Counted from the first letter of the stretch, positions 5,966-13,404 are shown. The stretch is DNA of 15,269 bases from an uncultured Bacilli bacterium (GCA_947600015.1 CANQFX010000027.1:1-15269), one strand, 5' to 3'. Numbers and translations are program-made. Notes: generated by a model not told the origin, from the sequence alone.

Positions 5966-7567
5966 CTATTTATTATTCTCTGTTGGTTTAACAACCTTTC
6001 CAACAAACCAAACTTCTCCTGTTTTTTTATCTCTTATTAAAAATATATATGGTTGATTGAAACTAATATCAATTTCTTCTACAGGCACTTTATATAAATG
6101 TTCAAATCCACCACTGGCGCTTCCTAGTCCAGCAAACCCAGTTACTGCGGCTGCTTTGATTCCCTCATTAGAAAACTCTATATTTGCTTTATGACTTGCT
6201 TTCTCAATACAAGTATCTTTCTCACCAGTGATATTTGACAAATCTGCTTTTCCCAAATCAAATACATCCGTAATTCCTAACTGTTTTAAATCATTTTGAA
6301 AATCCAATTCATAATCAAAATTAAATAATGGTATATTTCCCTTTATTTTATAAACCTTACCTTCGGCAAAGTTTTCCTCTTTTATTTCTTTTAAATTATT
6401 TATTATCTTATTTAATTTATCCGCATTACTATTTGTAACGAATGTATTTATATCTACATTTTTAGGCATAATTCCTACATATTGTAACGTTGTTCCATCA
6501 TACTCTTTTAAATCTTTGGCAAAAGTTTTTACCTCATCATCATTATAAAACAAAAAGTCTGTTGAAGTATCTACTTGCTTATAATTCTCATTTAATTCTT
6601 TAATAAATTTATCAACGAATTCTTCTGTTGGTAAATTGTCTGAATAATTACTTCCCTCACCATTTACCCATTCATTGTATTCATTTGTAATTTCTTTTCT
6701 AATATTTTCTTCTCCAAGTTCTTTTACAATATTGTATTTATTGATTGCGGCAGCCACTTCTGTTGATTTGGCATCCATGCTGTTATTAAATTTAACAGAA
6801 GGATAAACATCCCCTTCTATTAGAGAAATATAATCAGAAAAATCCTCATGATGATAAGAAACCGTATATTGTCTTTTTCCCGCAGTTGGAGTACTTTGTA
6901 ATAAATTTACCCATTCCATATTGATTGCTAAAGCATTGGCAAGCACATAAGAATTCCTTGAAACATCATCAAACAATTTATCTATTAAGCCAAATGTTTT
7001 ATCTTTTACCCAGGAATTAATAGTATCCGGTGTAGTAAAAGAATCAAAAACGATGTCTGCATTATATTTATTTTTTAGTGTATCCATATATTTATTTTTA
7101 ATTTGATCCTTATTACTATTATTGATAAACATCGCGTTAGCGAATGACATATTCGCACTATTATTATACTTTCTTGCTTCATATTTACCAATAACAGCAT
7201 CTAATTGGGCTTTGGTATTTCCTTTGGCTCCTTCACTAAGCATTTCTAGTGCATATTTTATAGATAATGGACTATATATTGTATTTTCATCTTTATTTTC
7301 TAATTGTAAAAAGCTTAAATCAAAATCTTCTAATGCATTACCTGACATTTCATATTTGCTTTCTACTTTTTCCACTTCTTTTTTTATTTTTGTTTTTTGA
7401 TTCATCCCATTCTTCGTTAACAATAAAAATATTCCTATAACAGCAACAATTAGTATTCCACATACGATTCCTATAATTTTTTTCTTTTTTCCATCTTTTT
7501 TCTTATTCTTTTCTGTTTTTCCTTCTAAATTTTCATCTACATTCTTTGGTTCCATATTATCATTCAT
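5966..7567 (-). CDS. Membrane-anchored serpin (serine protease inhibitor family)
   Basis: A 533-residue protein: a short Lys-rich cytoplasmic tail (1-30), one membrane helix (31-50, IIGIVCGILIVAVIGIFLLL) and an outside domain from about 75. The serpin fold is shown by NTIYSPLSIKYALEMLSEGAKGNT (split over 95-118), SYVLANALAINMEW (206-219), the hinge NEGIKAAAVTGF (467-478) and the C-terminal signature FNQPYIFLIRDKKTGEVWFVG (503-523). Serpins trap proteases when the reactive loop after the hinge is cut. The Ala-rich hinge suggests an inhibitory protein. The loop is Gly/Ser-rich and about 13 residues longer than in antitrypsin, so the P1 residue is uncertain (Ser483 by plain counting). The outside domain is about 90 residues longer than the usual 370, with extra sequence around 230-340. 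AGGAG lies seven bases before the ATG. It is the last gene after scpB, 48 bases downstream. Target protease unknown. Confidence 0.88.
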   Translation of the reverse strand: MNDNMEPKNVDENLEGKTEKNKKKDGKKKKIIGIVCGILIVAVIGIFLLLTKNGMNQKTKIKKEVEKVESKYEMSGNALEDFDLSFLQLENKDENTIYSPLSIKYALEMLSEGAKGNTKAQLDAVIGKYEARKYNNSANMSFANAMFINNSNKDQIKNKYMDTLKNKYNADIVFDSFTTPDTINSWVKDKTFGLIDKLFDDVSRNSYVLANALAINMEWVNLLQSTPTAGKRQYTVSYHHEDFSDYISLIEGDVYPSVKFNNSMDAKSTEVAAAINKYNIVKELGEENIRKEITNEYNEWVNGEGSNYSDNLPTEEFVDKFIKELNENYKQVDTSTDFLFYNDDEVKTFAKDLKEYDGTTLQYVGIMPKNVDINTFVTNSNADKLNKIINNLKEIKEENFAEGKVYKIKGNIPLFNFDYELDFQNDLKQLGITDVFDLGKADLSNITGEKDTCIEKASHKANIEFSNEGIKAAAVTGFAGLGSASGGFEHLYKVPVEEIDISFNQPYIFLIRDKKTGEVWFVGKVVKPTENNK

Positions 7568-7592
7568 ATAACCACTCCTATCTTATAATAAC

Positions 7593-7605
7593 ATGATACT
7601 ATCAT
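7593..7605. repeat. Small palindrome between scpB and the serpin gene
   Basis: ATGATA-C-TATCAT is a perfect 13-base inverted repeat in the 48-base gap, upstream of the serpin ribosome binding site. No T-run follows, so it is not a terminator. It may be an operator, a processing site or chance. Confidence 0.3.
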
Positions 7606-7615
7606 AAAATAAAAA

Positions 7616-8212
7616 TTACAAGTATTCTTCCTTATTTATTTCGTTTGTTTCTATATATTTTGATTCATATAAATCTGTCTCATCTTCTGCTTGTTCTTTT
7701 TCTTCTATCAATTGTGACATATCTGGTAAATCATCAATCGTAGGAAGACCAAAATAATCTAAAAACTCACTGGTTGTTTCATATAAAATAGGACGTCCTG
7801 GCAAATTACTTCTTCCCACTTCCTTAATGAATCCCTTTGCCACTAATTTACGAATCATTTGTGCACTGCTGACTCCTCGTAAAGTATCTACTTGAAGCCG
7901 TGTCACTGGTTCATTATAAGCAATAATCGCAAGAGTCTCTAATGCGGATTGACTTAAGGTATTTGTTTCAGGATTTTCAATTAATTTTTGATAATAAGCG
8001 CGATGTTCATACTTGGTTGTTAATTTAAAACGATTTCCTAAAAAATCAATTCTAAGTCCTCTTTCTTCTGATTCATATTCAGTTTTTAATTCCTTTAATA
8101 ATGCTTTTGCTTCTTCTTCTGTTATCTCTAATACATCTTCAATTTGTTCTAATGTAAGACCTTCTTCGCCTACTACAAATAAAAGTCCTTCTAATACTGC
8201 TTTATTTTTCAT
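7616..8212 (-). CDS. scpB: Segregation and condensation protein B
   Basis: A 198-residue protein. ScpB forms with ScpA and SMC the bacterial condensin that organises and separates chromosomes. It shows the tandem winged-helix pattern: KNKAVLEGLLFVVGEEGLTL at the start, GLRIDFLGNRFKLTTK (about 60-75), the hallmark LSQSALETLAIIAYNEPVTR with RLQVDTLRGVSSAQMIRKL after it, and GRPILYETTSEFLDYFGL near 150-170. An acidic C-terminal tail is usual. Start choice: ATG 8212 has GAGGTG just upstream; the frame runs on to 8239 but that part lies inside scpA. It overlaps the end of scpA by 11 bases, so the two are translationally coupled, as in most Bacillota. Length is normal. Confidence 0.95.
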   Translation of the reverse strand: MKNKAVLEGLLFVVGEEGLTLEQIEDVLEITEEEAKALLKELKTEYESEERGLRIDFLGNRFKLTTKYEHRAYYQKLIENPETNTLSQSALETLAIIAYNEPVTRLQVDTLRGVSSAQMIRKLVAKGFIKEVGRSNLPGRPILYETTSEFLDYFGLPTIDDLPDMSQLIEEKEQAEDETDLYESKYIETNEINKEEYL

Positions 8213-8921
8213 GGTACACCTCACAAATAATCTCATCAAAGGTATCTTTTTGACTAATCAAAAGTTCTCTACTTTTTGCCATTTCTAAAATTGCTAAAAA
8301 GGTTGCTACAATATACTCTTTTGATATTACAGGAAACAATTCAAAAAATGAGATTTTTTTCTTTTCTTTTAATATTTTCTTAATTTCTTTTCTTCTTGAA
8401 GAAACACTAATTTCCTTGACTGTTACTTTTGTATTTAAAGGTTTGTTTTCCTTTTGACGTTCTAAATACTTTTTAAAAGCATCTACTAAGTCATCTAAAG
8501 ATACGTTTGTATTCATACTACTTGTTTCTTCTATATAATTCTTTATATTTTCTGGAGATTTCGTATAAATTTCTTTTCGTAAATTTTCTTTATCTTGTAA
8601 AATATGACTTACCTCTTTATAGGCTTGGTATTCTAATAATCGTTCTACTAATTCTTCTCTAGGATCAACAAATTCCTCTTCCTCTTCTACGGATGTATTG
8701 GGAAGTAATAATTTGGATTTAATTTCTAATAATTCACTTGCCAAAACTAAATATTCACTTGCCACTTCTAAATTCATTTTCTCTTGTTGTTCTAAATAGT
8801 TCATATATTGTTCTGCAATCTTTTCAATTTCAATATTCATAATGTCCATTTTGTTTTCTTTAATTAAATGTAACAATAAATCTAGTGGTCCTTCAAATTC
8901 ATTAATCTTAAATTCAATCAT
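8202..8921 (-). CDS. scpA: Segregation and condensation protein A
   Basis: A 239-residue kleisin subunit of the SMC-ScpAB condensin. It begins with the conserved FEGPLDLLLHLIKENKMDIM (residues 9-28) and continues with MNLEVASEYLVLASELLEIK and KLLLP, the N-terminal helical bundle that binds the SMC neck. An acidic middle (EEEEEFVDPREELVERLLEY) and a C-terminal winged helix around 175-235 (KISFFELFP, VATFLAILEMAKSRELLI), which binds the SMC head, follow. AGAAGGGATG precedes the ATG. It lies 40 bases after the metallopeptidase gene and overlaps scpB, so it is in the middle of a four-gene operon. Length and domain order are normal. Confidence 0.95.
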   Translation of the reverse strand: MIEFKINEFEGPLDLLLHLIKENKMDIMNIEIEKIAEQYMNYLEQQEKMNLEVASEYLVLASELLEIKSKLLLPNTSVEEEEEFVDPREELVERLLEYQAYKEVSHILQDKENLRKEIYTKSPENIKNYIEETSSMNTNVSLDDLVDAFKKYLERQKENKPLNTKVTVKEISVSSRRKEIKKILKEKKKISFFELFPVISKEYIVATFLAILEMAKSRELLISQKDTFDEIICEVYHEK

Positions 8922-8961
8922 ACTTCATCCCTTCTGAGTTTCCTCATGATAAGTTAAAATT

Positions 8962-9990
8962 TTAAATACTATGTGGTATTTCGTTTGATGGTTTGGATGA
9001 TGCTTCTTCCTCAAAAACGGAAATATATTGCATCGCTAAATTTCTTTTTTCATTATTAATAATATATCTGGCAAAATCTTTATAATTTCCACCATTTTCA
9101 GCTAATTTCAAAAAACAACATGCATCCATTTGTGATAAATTGTAACTTTGACTTTTTAAAGACAATGGCAAGCCTTGATTTGGATAGATCTCATATTTTT
9201 TCGTGGTACCACCACTTAATATGATTTGTTTATCTGGATTGTCTTTATATGCTAATAAATCGACACAGTAGGCATAGTCATAATATAAAAGAAACCGGTT
9301 AAAGTCATATGGTAATTGATATTTACTTTTCGCATTTTCATATTTTTCTTCTAATAATTTAAGACCTTGACTATCTTTCCATAAATAATTAATAGAAACA
9401 AAAAAATCTTTTGGTACTTCTAAAACAATTCCAATTTTCGTTAATAAATTATCATACATTTCATAATTATGTAATTTAGATAAAACCATACCACCACTAG
9501 CCATTCTTAAATTTTCCGAAGGAATTTCTCTTTCTTCAAATTCTACATTATGAATTTCTTTATATACTTCTTCTGCAAAATATTGGGTTTGTGCTTCCAT
9601 AATTAATCGACCAACATTACTTTCTTGATTAATCCCTACCTCATTATTTTCTGGATTGGTTTGCACAGCATGATGAAGTTCATGATATACGGTAATTTCT
9701 CTTAATGGCTCTTCTAAACTTTTTCTAATAAATATTGTTTTTTCATCTGGATCCCTTAAACCTTTTACATCTTTTCCATATTCTTTATAAATTCTATGAT
9801 TTTCATCGTAAAATTCTATTTTACTAGCATAGATTAAAGCATTTTCAATTAAACTTTCTAAGTTTACTTTTTTTGGTATTACACCTTTTTTTATCGCAAC
9901 GAAAAAATAGTTTGCAAAAAATGTTAAAGTTTCTATATCTATATCTGGCTTCTTCCCTTTGATTAAATTCATAACTTCCTCATAGGACAT
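8962..9990 (-). CDS. Putative HExxH zinc metallopeptidase, family unassigned
   Basis: A 342-residue protein without signal peptide or membrane helix, so probably cytoplasmic. The active-site motif is VYHELHHAVQ with His103, Glu104 and His107, preceded by the beta strand KTIFIRKSL and REIT. A second conserved-looking stretch, GRLIMEAQTQYFAEEVYKEI, offers Glu132 as third zinc ligand 25 residues on, a gluzincin-like arrangement. The N-terminal 50 residues and the C-terminal half are helical and unlike any peptidase I can name. The start has AAGGAG nine bases upstream and an extended -10 promoter at 10014-10022. It leads the operon with scpA, scpB and the serpin. Zinc-peptidase chemistry is well supported by the motif; substrate and role are unknown. 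Confidence 0.75.
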   Translation of the reverse strand: MSYEEVMNLIKGKKPDIDIETLTFFANYFFVAIKKGVIPKKVNLESLIENALIYASKIEFYDENHRIYKEYGKDVKGLRDPDEKTIFIRKSLEEPLREITVYHELHHAVQTNPENNEVGINQESNVGRLIMEAQTQYFAEEVYKEIHNVEFEEREIPSENLRMASGGMVLSKLHNYEMYDNLLTKIGIVLEVPKDFFVSINYLWKDSQGLKLLEEKYENAKSKYQLPYDFNRFLLYYDYAYCVDLLAYKDNPDKQIILSGGTTKKYEIYPNQGLPLSLKSQSYNLSQMDACCFLKLAENGGNYKDFARYIINNEKRNLAMQYISVFEEEASSKPSNEIPHSI

Positions 9991-10013
9991 TCTATCATGC
10001 TCCTTTCTTTTCC

Positions 10014-10022
10014 ATTATACCA
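10014..10022 (-). promoter_or_regulatory. Extended -10 promoter of the metallopeptidase-scpAB-serpin operon
   Basis: Minus strand TGGTATAAT (10022-10014): TGn plus perfect TATAAT, 24 bases upstream of the start codon. It faces away from a matching element for the RNHCP gene, 15 bases apart. Confidence 0.6.
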
Positions 10023-10037
10023 TAAACAAAAAAGCTA

Positions 10038-10046
10038 TGCTATAAT
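10038..10046 (+). promoter_or_regulatory. Extended -10 promoter of the RNHCP gene
   Basis: TGCTATAAT (10038-10046): TGn plus perfect TATAAT, predicting a transcript start near 10053 and a leader of only about ten bases carrying the GGGTGA ribosome binding site. This placement supports the start at 10063 rather than earlier in-frame ATGs. Confidence 0.65.
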
Positions 10047-10062
10047 GTTTATGGGTGATAAC

Positions 10063-10362
10063 ATGAAAAACTTTACTATGCGAGATGAAGGTTTTATCTG
10101 TGAACATTGTCAAAAAGAAGTTCTTCCTTTAGGATATACGGCAAGAGATCATTGTCCTTATTGTTTATATTCCAAACATGTGGATATTTTACCAGGAGAT
10201 AGAAAAAATACCTGTCAAGGATTACTAAGACCTATTGGCATTGAAAAATTTAAAGATACTTTTAAAATTATATATCAATGTGAACTTTGTCATGAAAAAC
10301 ATAAAAATATTGTTGCAAAAGATGATGATATAGAACAAATTATATCCTTATCTATAGAATAG
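10063..10362 (+). CDS. RNHCP-domain zinc-ribbon protein
   Basis: A 99-residue protein of the RNHCP family, named for its RNHCPYCL motif, here ARDHCPYCL (28-35). Other family marks: ICEHCQKEVLPLG (12-24), SKHVDILPGDR (37-47), CQGLLRPIG (51-59) and YQCELCHEKHKN (71-82). Cys13/16, Cys31/34 and Cys73/76 give three CxxC pairs suited to binding zinc. The biochemical role of the family is not known to me; a nucleic-acid or protein-binding ribbon is a guess. Start choice: ATG 10063 follows GGGTGATAAC and the promoter with a 10-base leader; earlier in-frame ATGs at 9997 and 10051 lie at or upstream of the predicted transcript start. It stands alone, divergent from the metallopeptidase operon and convergent with spoVAE, sharing its terminator. 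Confidence 0.85.
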   Translation: MKNFTMRDEGFICEHCQKEVLPLGYTARDHCPYCLYSKHVDILPGDRKNTCQGLLRPIGIEKFKDTFKIIYQCELCHEKHKNIVAKDDDIEQIISLSIE

Positions 10363-10367
10363 AAAAA

Positions 10368-10394
10368 AAACTGATTTCGTATCAGTTTAATTTT
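10368..10394. terminator. Bidirectional terminator between RNHCP gene and spoVAE
   Basis: AAACTGAT (10368-10375) and ATCAGTTT (10381-10388) form an 8-bp stem with TTCGT loop. It is flanked by AATTTTTT on the plus strand and a long T run on the minus strand. The stem overlaps the spoVAE stop codon. Confidence 0.85.
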
Positions 10395-10737
10395 TTGGTT
10401 TAAAAATAAGAGCAAAGAGAAAGGAAAAGATGATTGCGGCAGTAATTCCTGTTGCGGTTAAATCAAACATTCCCATCAATATTCCCACAATACCATAACT
10501 ATTGGCTTTGGCTAGAGCTCCATGAATTAAAGAATGTCCAAAACTAGTGATTGGAACTAAGGCTCCTCCTCCTACTATTTTAATAATTTGATCATATAAA
10601 CTAAAACTGTCTAGGAAAGCACCAATCACTACTAAAATACTAGTAATATGTCCTGGTGTTAATTTAGTGTTATCTAAGATAATCTGTGAAATCATACAAA
10701 TAAATCCACAGAATAAAAAGGAATTAAAAAGTAACAT
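10387..10737 (-). CDS. spoVAE: Stage V sporulation protein AE (SpoVAEb type)
   Basis: A 116-residue integral membrane protein with three to four hydrophobic helices. The SpoVA-family signature is GGGALVPITSFGHSLIHGALAKA (56-78), similar to the corresponding stretch in SpoVAC, as the two are paralogues. SpoVA proteins form the inner-membrane channel that moves dipicolinic acid into the forespore and releases it in germination. Its ATG overlaps the spoVAD stop by one base (TAATG), and the GGAGG site is inside the end of spoVAD, so the three genes are coupled. Length is normal for this subunit. It is the last gene, ending at a terminator that includes its stop codon. Confidence 0.93.
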   Translation of the reverse strand: MLLFNSFLFCGFICMISQIILDNTKLTPGHITSILVVIGAFLDSFSLYDQIIKIVGGGALVPITSFGHSLIHGALAKANSYGIVGILMGMFDLTATGITAAIIFSFLFALIFKPKN

Positions 10738-11729
10738 TATACAACCTCCAAACTAATTGCATGTGCAATCGCATTAATATTTTCTTTTTGATATAGAAGT
10801 GTTGGGGAAAATAATGCTCCCGTTGCGACTAACAAGACTCTTTTTAACTTTTTCTTTTTCATTTCATGATAAACATAACCAAAATTAACTAGAGCACTAC
10901 AAACCGGTCCCGATCCTCCGGCTAACACTTCTTCTTGTTTTTTCAAATCATATAATAGTACTCCACAATCATCATAATTTTCTATCAAATCAATTTGATG
11001 ATTTTTTAACATATATTCTTTTACAATATCTTTGCCATAGCGTCCTAAATCTCCTGTTAAAATTAAATCATAATCTTGAGGTGTTCTTCCCGTTTCTTCA
11101 AAATGTTTTTTTAATGTTTCAATGGCTGCCGGAGCCATCACTCTTCCCATATCATTTGGATCATTTTGTTCATAATTTACAATTTTTCCAAGAGTAGCAC
11201 AATCAATGCGCACCTCACTTTTTTCATTCGTTAATAGACAGGCTGCTGAACCCGTTGCGGTAAAAGTAGCACTTTTTGGCTTTGGAGCACCATATTCTGT
11301 AGGGTTTCTAAACTGTTTTTCACTACTCATATTATGAGAAGATACTTCAACAATCGCATTTTTTACTCGTTTATCATCAATAAAATTACTTGCTAAAATC
11401 ATTCCTAAAACACTACTACTACAAGCTCCATAAATTCCAATAAAACTTTGTCCAATTCCTTCTGCTCCATAAGTAGAAGCAGAAATTTGATTTAATAAGT
11501 CTCCCCCTACTACTAATTCTATATTTTGTTTTTGTTGACTTGTCTTTTTCAGTAATAAATGAAATGCATCCTTTACTAATTTAATTTCTGCTTTTTCCCA
11601 AGAATTTTCTCCAAAATATAAATCAGTATAGGTCTTATCAAAATATTTTTTTAAAGGTCCATCTTTTTCATAAGGTCCTGCTACTGTCACAGTATCTTTA
11701 ATATATACATTCTTATAAGAAAATGTCAT
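10737..11729 (-). CDS. spoVAD: Stage V sporulation protein AD (dipicolinic acid-binding)
   Basis: A 330-residue peripheral protein with a thiolase-like fold. It is the soluble SpoVA subunit that binds dipicolinic acid at the forespore inner membrane. Family marks: VTVAGPYEKDGPLKKYFDK (14-32), GGDLLNQISA (75-84), FIGIYGACSSSVLGM with Cys103 (96-110), the NPTEYGAPKP and TATGSAACLL stretches, GRVMAPAAIETLKKHF, ILTGDLGRYG and the C-terminal RVLLVATGALFSPTL with IAHAISLE. Asp77 and Cys103 probably match residues reported as needed for ligand binding in the Bacillus protein; that mapping is by eye. Its start overlaps the spoVAC stop by four bases (ATGA) and the ribosome binding site TTGGAGG lies within spoVAC. 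Length matches the family. Confidence 0.96.
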   Translation of the reverse strand: MTFSYKNVYIKDTVTVAGPYEKDGPLKKYFDKTYTDLYFGENSWEKAEIKLVKDAFHLLLKKTSQQKQNIELVVGGDLLNQISASTYGAEGIGQSFIGIYGACSSSVLGMILASNFIDDKRVKNAIVEVSSHNMSSEKQFRNPTEYGAPKPKSATFTATGSAACLLTNEKSEVRIDCATLGKIVNYEQNDPNDMGRVMAPAAIETLKKHFEETGRTPQDYDLILTGDLGRYGKDIVKEYMLKNHQIDLIENYDDCGVLLYDLKKQEEVLAGGSGPVCSALVNFGYVYHEMKKKKLKRVLLVATGALFSPTLLYQKENINAIAHAISLEVV

Positions 11730-12169
11730 GAGCCACCTCCAATAATATAACGAATCATTCCAAAAAACCAGGCAGAAACCACACCATATAAAATAACGGA
11801 TCCTGCTAATTTAAATATATTGGAACCAATTCCATAAATCGGTCCTTCTTTTCTATAATCAAGGGCTGCACTCGTCATAGAATGTGCAAATCCTGTAATA
11901 GGAATTAAAAGACCACATTTAAATTTCGTCACTAGTTTATCGAAGAAACCTAAGGCAGTAGACAAACTAGCTACAAAGATTAGAATAATAATCATAAAGG
12001 TGGAAGCTTCACTCCTAGAAATATGGATACAGGAACATAATAATTCAATAATCGCTTCTCCAATGAATCCTACGATTCCTCCAGCAATAAAAGCAATCAA
12101 AGCATTTTTTCCTCTTGTTTCTTTTGCTTTATGGTTATTGGCCACTTTTTCATATTTTATATTTTTCAT
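11726..12169 (-). CDS. spoVAC: Stage V sporulation protein AC
   Basis: About 147 residues with four or five membrane helices. SpoVAC is the inner-membrane SpoVA subunit that behaves as a mechanosensitive channel for dipicolinic acid. Marks: a basic N-terminus, ALIAFIAGGIVGFIGE, a central helix, then GLLIPITGFAHSMTSAALDYR and GIGSNIFKLAGSVILYG, the SpoVA-family core also seen in SpoVAE. Start choice: ATG 12169 has GGTGAT four bases upstream, a short spacing; ATG 12181 is in frame but has no ribosome binding site, so I prefer 12169 with moderate confidence. It is the first gene of the three-gene unit; spoVAA and spoVAB are absent, as in clostridia. No clear SigG-type promoter was found upstream. 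Confidence 0.93.
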   Translation of the reverse strand: MKNIKYEKVANNHKAKETRGKNALIAFIAGGIVGFIGEAIIELLCSCIHISRSEASTFMIIILIFVASLSTALGFFDKLVTKFKCGLLIPITGFAHSMTSAALDYRKEGPIYGIGSNIFKLAGSVILYGVVSAWFFGMIRYIIGGGS

Positions 12170-12285
12170 TTTTATCACCATTACTATTATTTACCAATTC
12201 TTTTTTTCCATACAAAAACTTTAAAAAAGTATTTATAAATTGAAATTCGATATTTTAAAAGCAAAAAAAACACTTGAAAATTCTA

Positions 12286-12438
12286 TTATGATTCGCTTGG
12301 TGGTTCAAGATGATATTTAGCAATTGAGCGATTGTAGAAGATATCTACAACTTTTCGCTCATAACGATTTGATATATATAATAATATTGCAGCAGATATA
12401 ATACTGACTAGTAAATTGATAAGATAACTTTTTGGCAA
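12286..12438 (-). CDS. Possible 50-residue membrane peptide or gene remnant upstream of spoVAC
   Basis: A minus-strand frame from TTG 12438 to TAA 12286 encodes 50 residues: SYLINLLVSIISAAILLYIS forms a membrane helix (4-23), followed by a basic and helical part (NRYERKVVDIFYNRS) and the end YHLEPPSES. The composition is protein-like. Against it being a live gene: the only start codon is TTG, no ribosome binding site is seen, and an in-frame TGA lies just upstream. It may be a remnant of a larger membrane protein, or the sequence may serve as an RNA structure (the stem-loop at 12326-12360 lies inside). It occupies most of the roughly 300-base gap between the transglutaminase-like gene and spoVAC. 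Confidence 0.25.
   Translation of the reverse strand: MPKSYLINLLVSIISAAILLYISNRYERKVVDIFYNRSIAKYHLEPPSES
12326..12360. repeat. Strong imperfect stem-loop upstream of spoVAC
   Basis: GAGCGA (12326-12331) plus TTGTAGA (12332-12338) pair perfectly with TCTACAA (12344-12350) and TCGCTC (12355-12360): 13 pairs, a 5-base loop and a single 4-base bulge (CTTT). This is more stable than other hairpins nearby and has no T-run, so it is not a simple terminator. Confidence 0.6.
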
Positions 12439-12473
12439 TAGAAATGATCAATTTCTTGCTCGAATTCTTGTTT

Positions 12474-13283
12474 TTATTTTAATTGTTGAGTTCTGTTATT
12501 TAAATAAAAGTTACAAGTAATATAATTTCTTTCCAAAGGCTCTTCAGGATGAATGGACTGTTTATAAATATTACTAAGACCTTCAAAGTCAAATGAAATA
12601 CTTTCTATATTAGAAATTTTTTCTTTTCCAATAATAGAATACGCTGGGACATAGCCATTACTACTAAGAGTTACTGGATTTGTTGAATCATATAATATTA
12701 AAGTTCCATCTTTCATTTTAAAAATATTATATGCATGTATTTCTTTTTTACCTTCAGTGCTTAATTCACCAAATATTAAATAACTTTTTATTCCACAAAA
12801 CTCTGCTAGATTTTGTACAGCAGCACTTCTCTCTGAACATAATGCAGAATTGTTTCCATAAAAATCTGCTATTGATATTGGTTCATTGTTTCTTTCTTGT
12901 AAGTAAACATTTTCTCTATTAAGTTGGCTACCTTTAAATCCAAATAAATCTATCGTAAAATCTTGTAATTCATGAAAAAACTGTAGTGGATTACTTAAAT
13001 TTTTTCCTTTAATCGATTTTATAAATTCTATATATAGTGTTAAATCATTCATATAGAACGGATCAACCATATAAGATGTAACAATAGGACTGTCTGAATT
13101 AATATATCCCTCTGTAATTGTTCCAATTAATTGTCCTTCATTATTTCTATCTATTGTTCTTTTTTCAGAATTTTTTTCTAAAAATTCCAATCTAGACATT
13201 ACATATTCCTTTATTTGATCTTCAGTTTCTAAAGTATTAATATGTTTTATTATATCTCTAAAAGTATTGAAATTTGTACTCAT
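12474..13283 (-). CDS. Transglutaminase-like (papain-fold) protein of unknown role
   Basis: A 269-residue protein with no signal peptide or membrane helix. The C-terminal half shows a Cys-His-Asp triad in transglutaminase-like order: NNSALCSERSAAVQNLAEFC with Cys149, GKKEIHAYNIF with His183, and LILYDSTNPV with Asp199. The region GIKSYLIFGEL between them is the usual strand after the Cys helix. Such domains act as transamidases, deamidases or cysteine peptidases; I cannot name the substrate. The N-terminal 130 residues are unrecognised, helical and charged. GGAGG lies six bases before the ATG. It sits between the SigF-like gene and spoVAC on the same strand but is separated from SigF by a strong terminator, so it has its own promoter. 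A spore role (for example protein crosslinking) is suggested only by position. Confidence 0.65.
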   Translation of the reverse strand: MSTNFNTFRDIIKHINTLETEDQIKEYVMSRLEFLEKNSEKRTIDRNNEGQLIGTITEGYINSDSPIVTSYMVDPFYMNDLTLYIEFIKSIKGKNLSNPLQFFHELQDFTIDLFGFKGSQLNRENVYLQERNNEPISIADFYGNNSALCSERSAAVQNLAEFCGIKSYLIFGELSTEGKKEIHAYNIFKMKDGTLILYDSTNPVTLSSNGYVPAYSIIGKEKISNIESISFDFEGLSNIYKQSIHPEEPLERNYITCNFYLNNRTQQLK

Positions 13284-13395
13284 ATTATACCTCCAATCAT
13301 TATTCTAAATATATTTTATCAATTTTAACTTAATTACTATCTTATGAATAAGTCAGAAGTGTCTGCCTAATTTTATTTTTTTAAATACTAATAAT

Positions 13396-13404
13396 ATTTT
13401 ACCA
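13396..13404 (-). promoter_or_regulatory. Candidate extended -10 promoter of the transglutaminase-like gene
   Basis: Minus strand TGGTAAAAT (13404-13396), a TGn plus TAAAAT element about 110 bases upstream of the start codon, with no clear -35. It lies after the SigF terminator, where a new promoter is required. Confidence 0.3.

Noticed and set aside
7122..7400. Plus-strand 92-codon frame opposite the serpin gene
   Set aside because: Lies wholly antisense to a well-supported gene, has no ribosome binding site and no recognisable protein features.
12273..12310. CTTGAA/TTCAAG pair followed by eight T residues on the minus strand as a terminator before spoVAC
   Set aside because: Only a 6-bp stem with a loop of about 26 bases, too weak to call.
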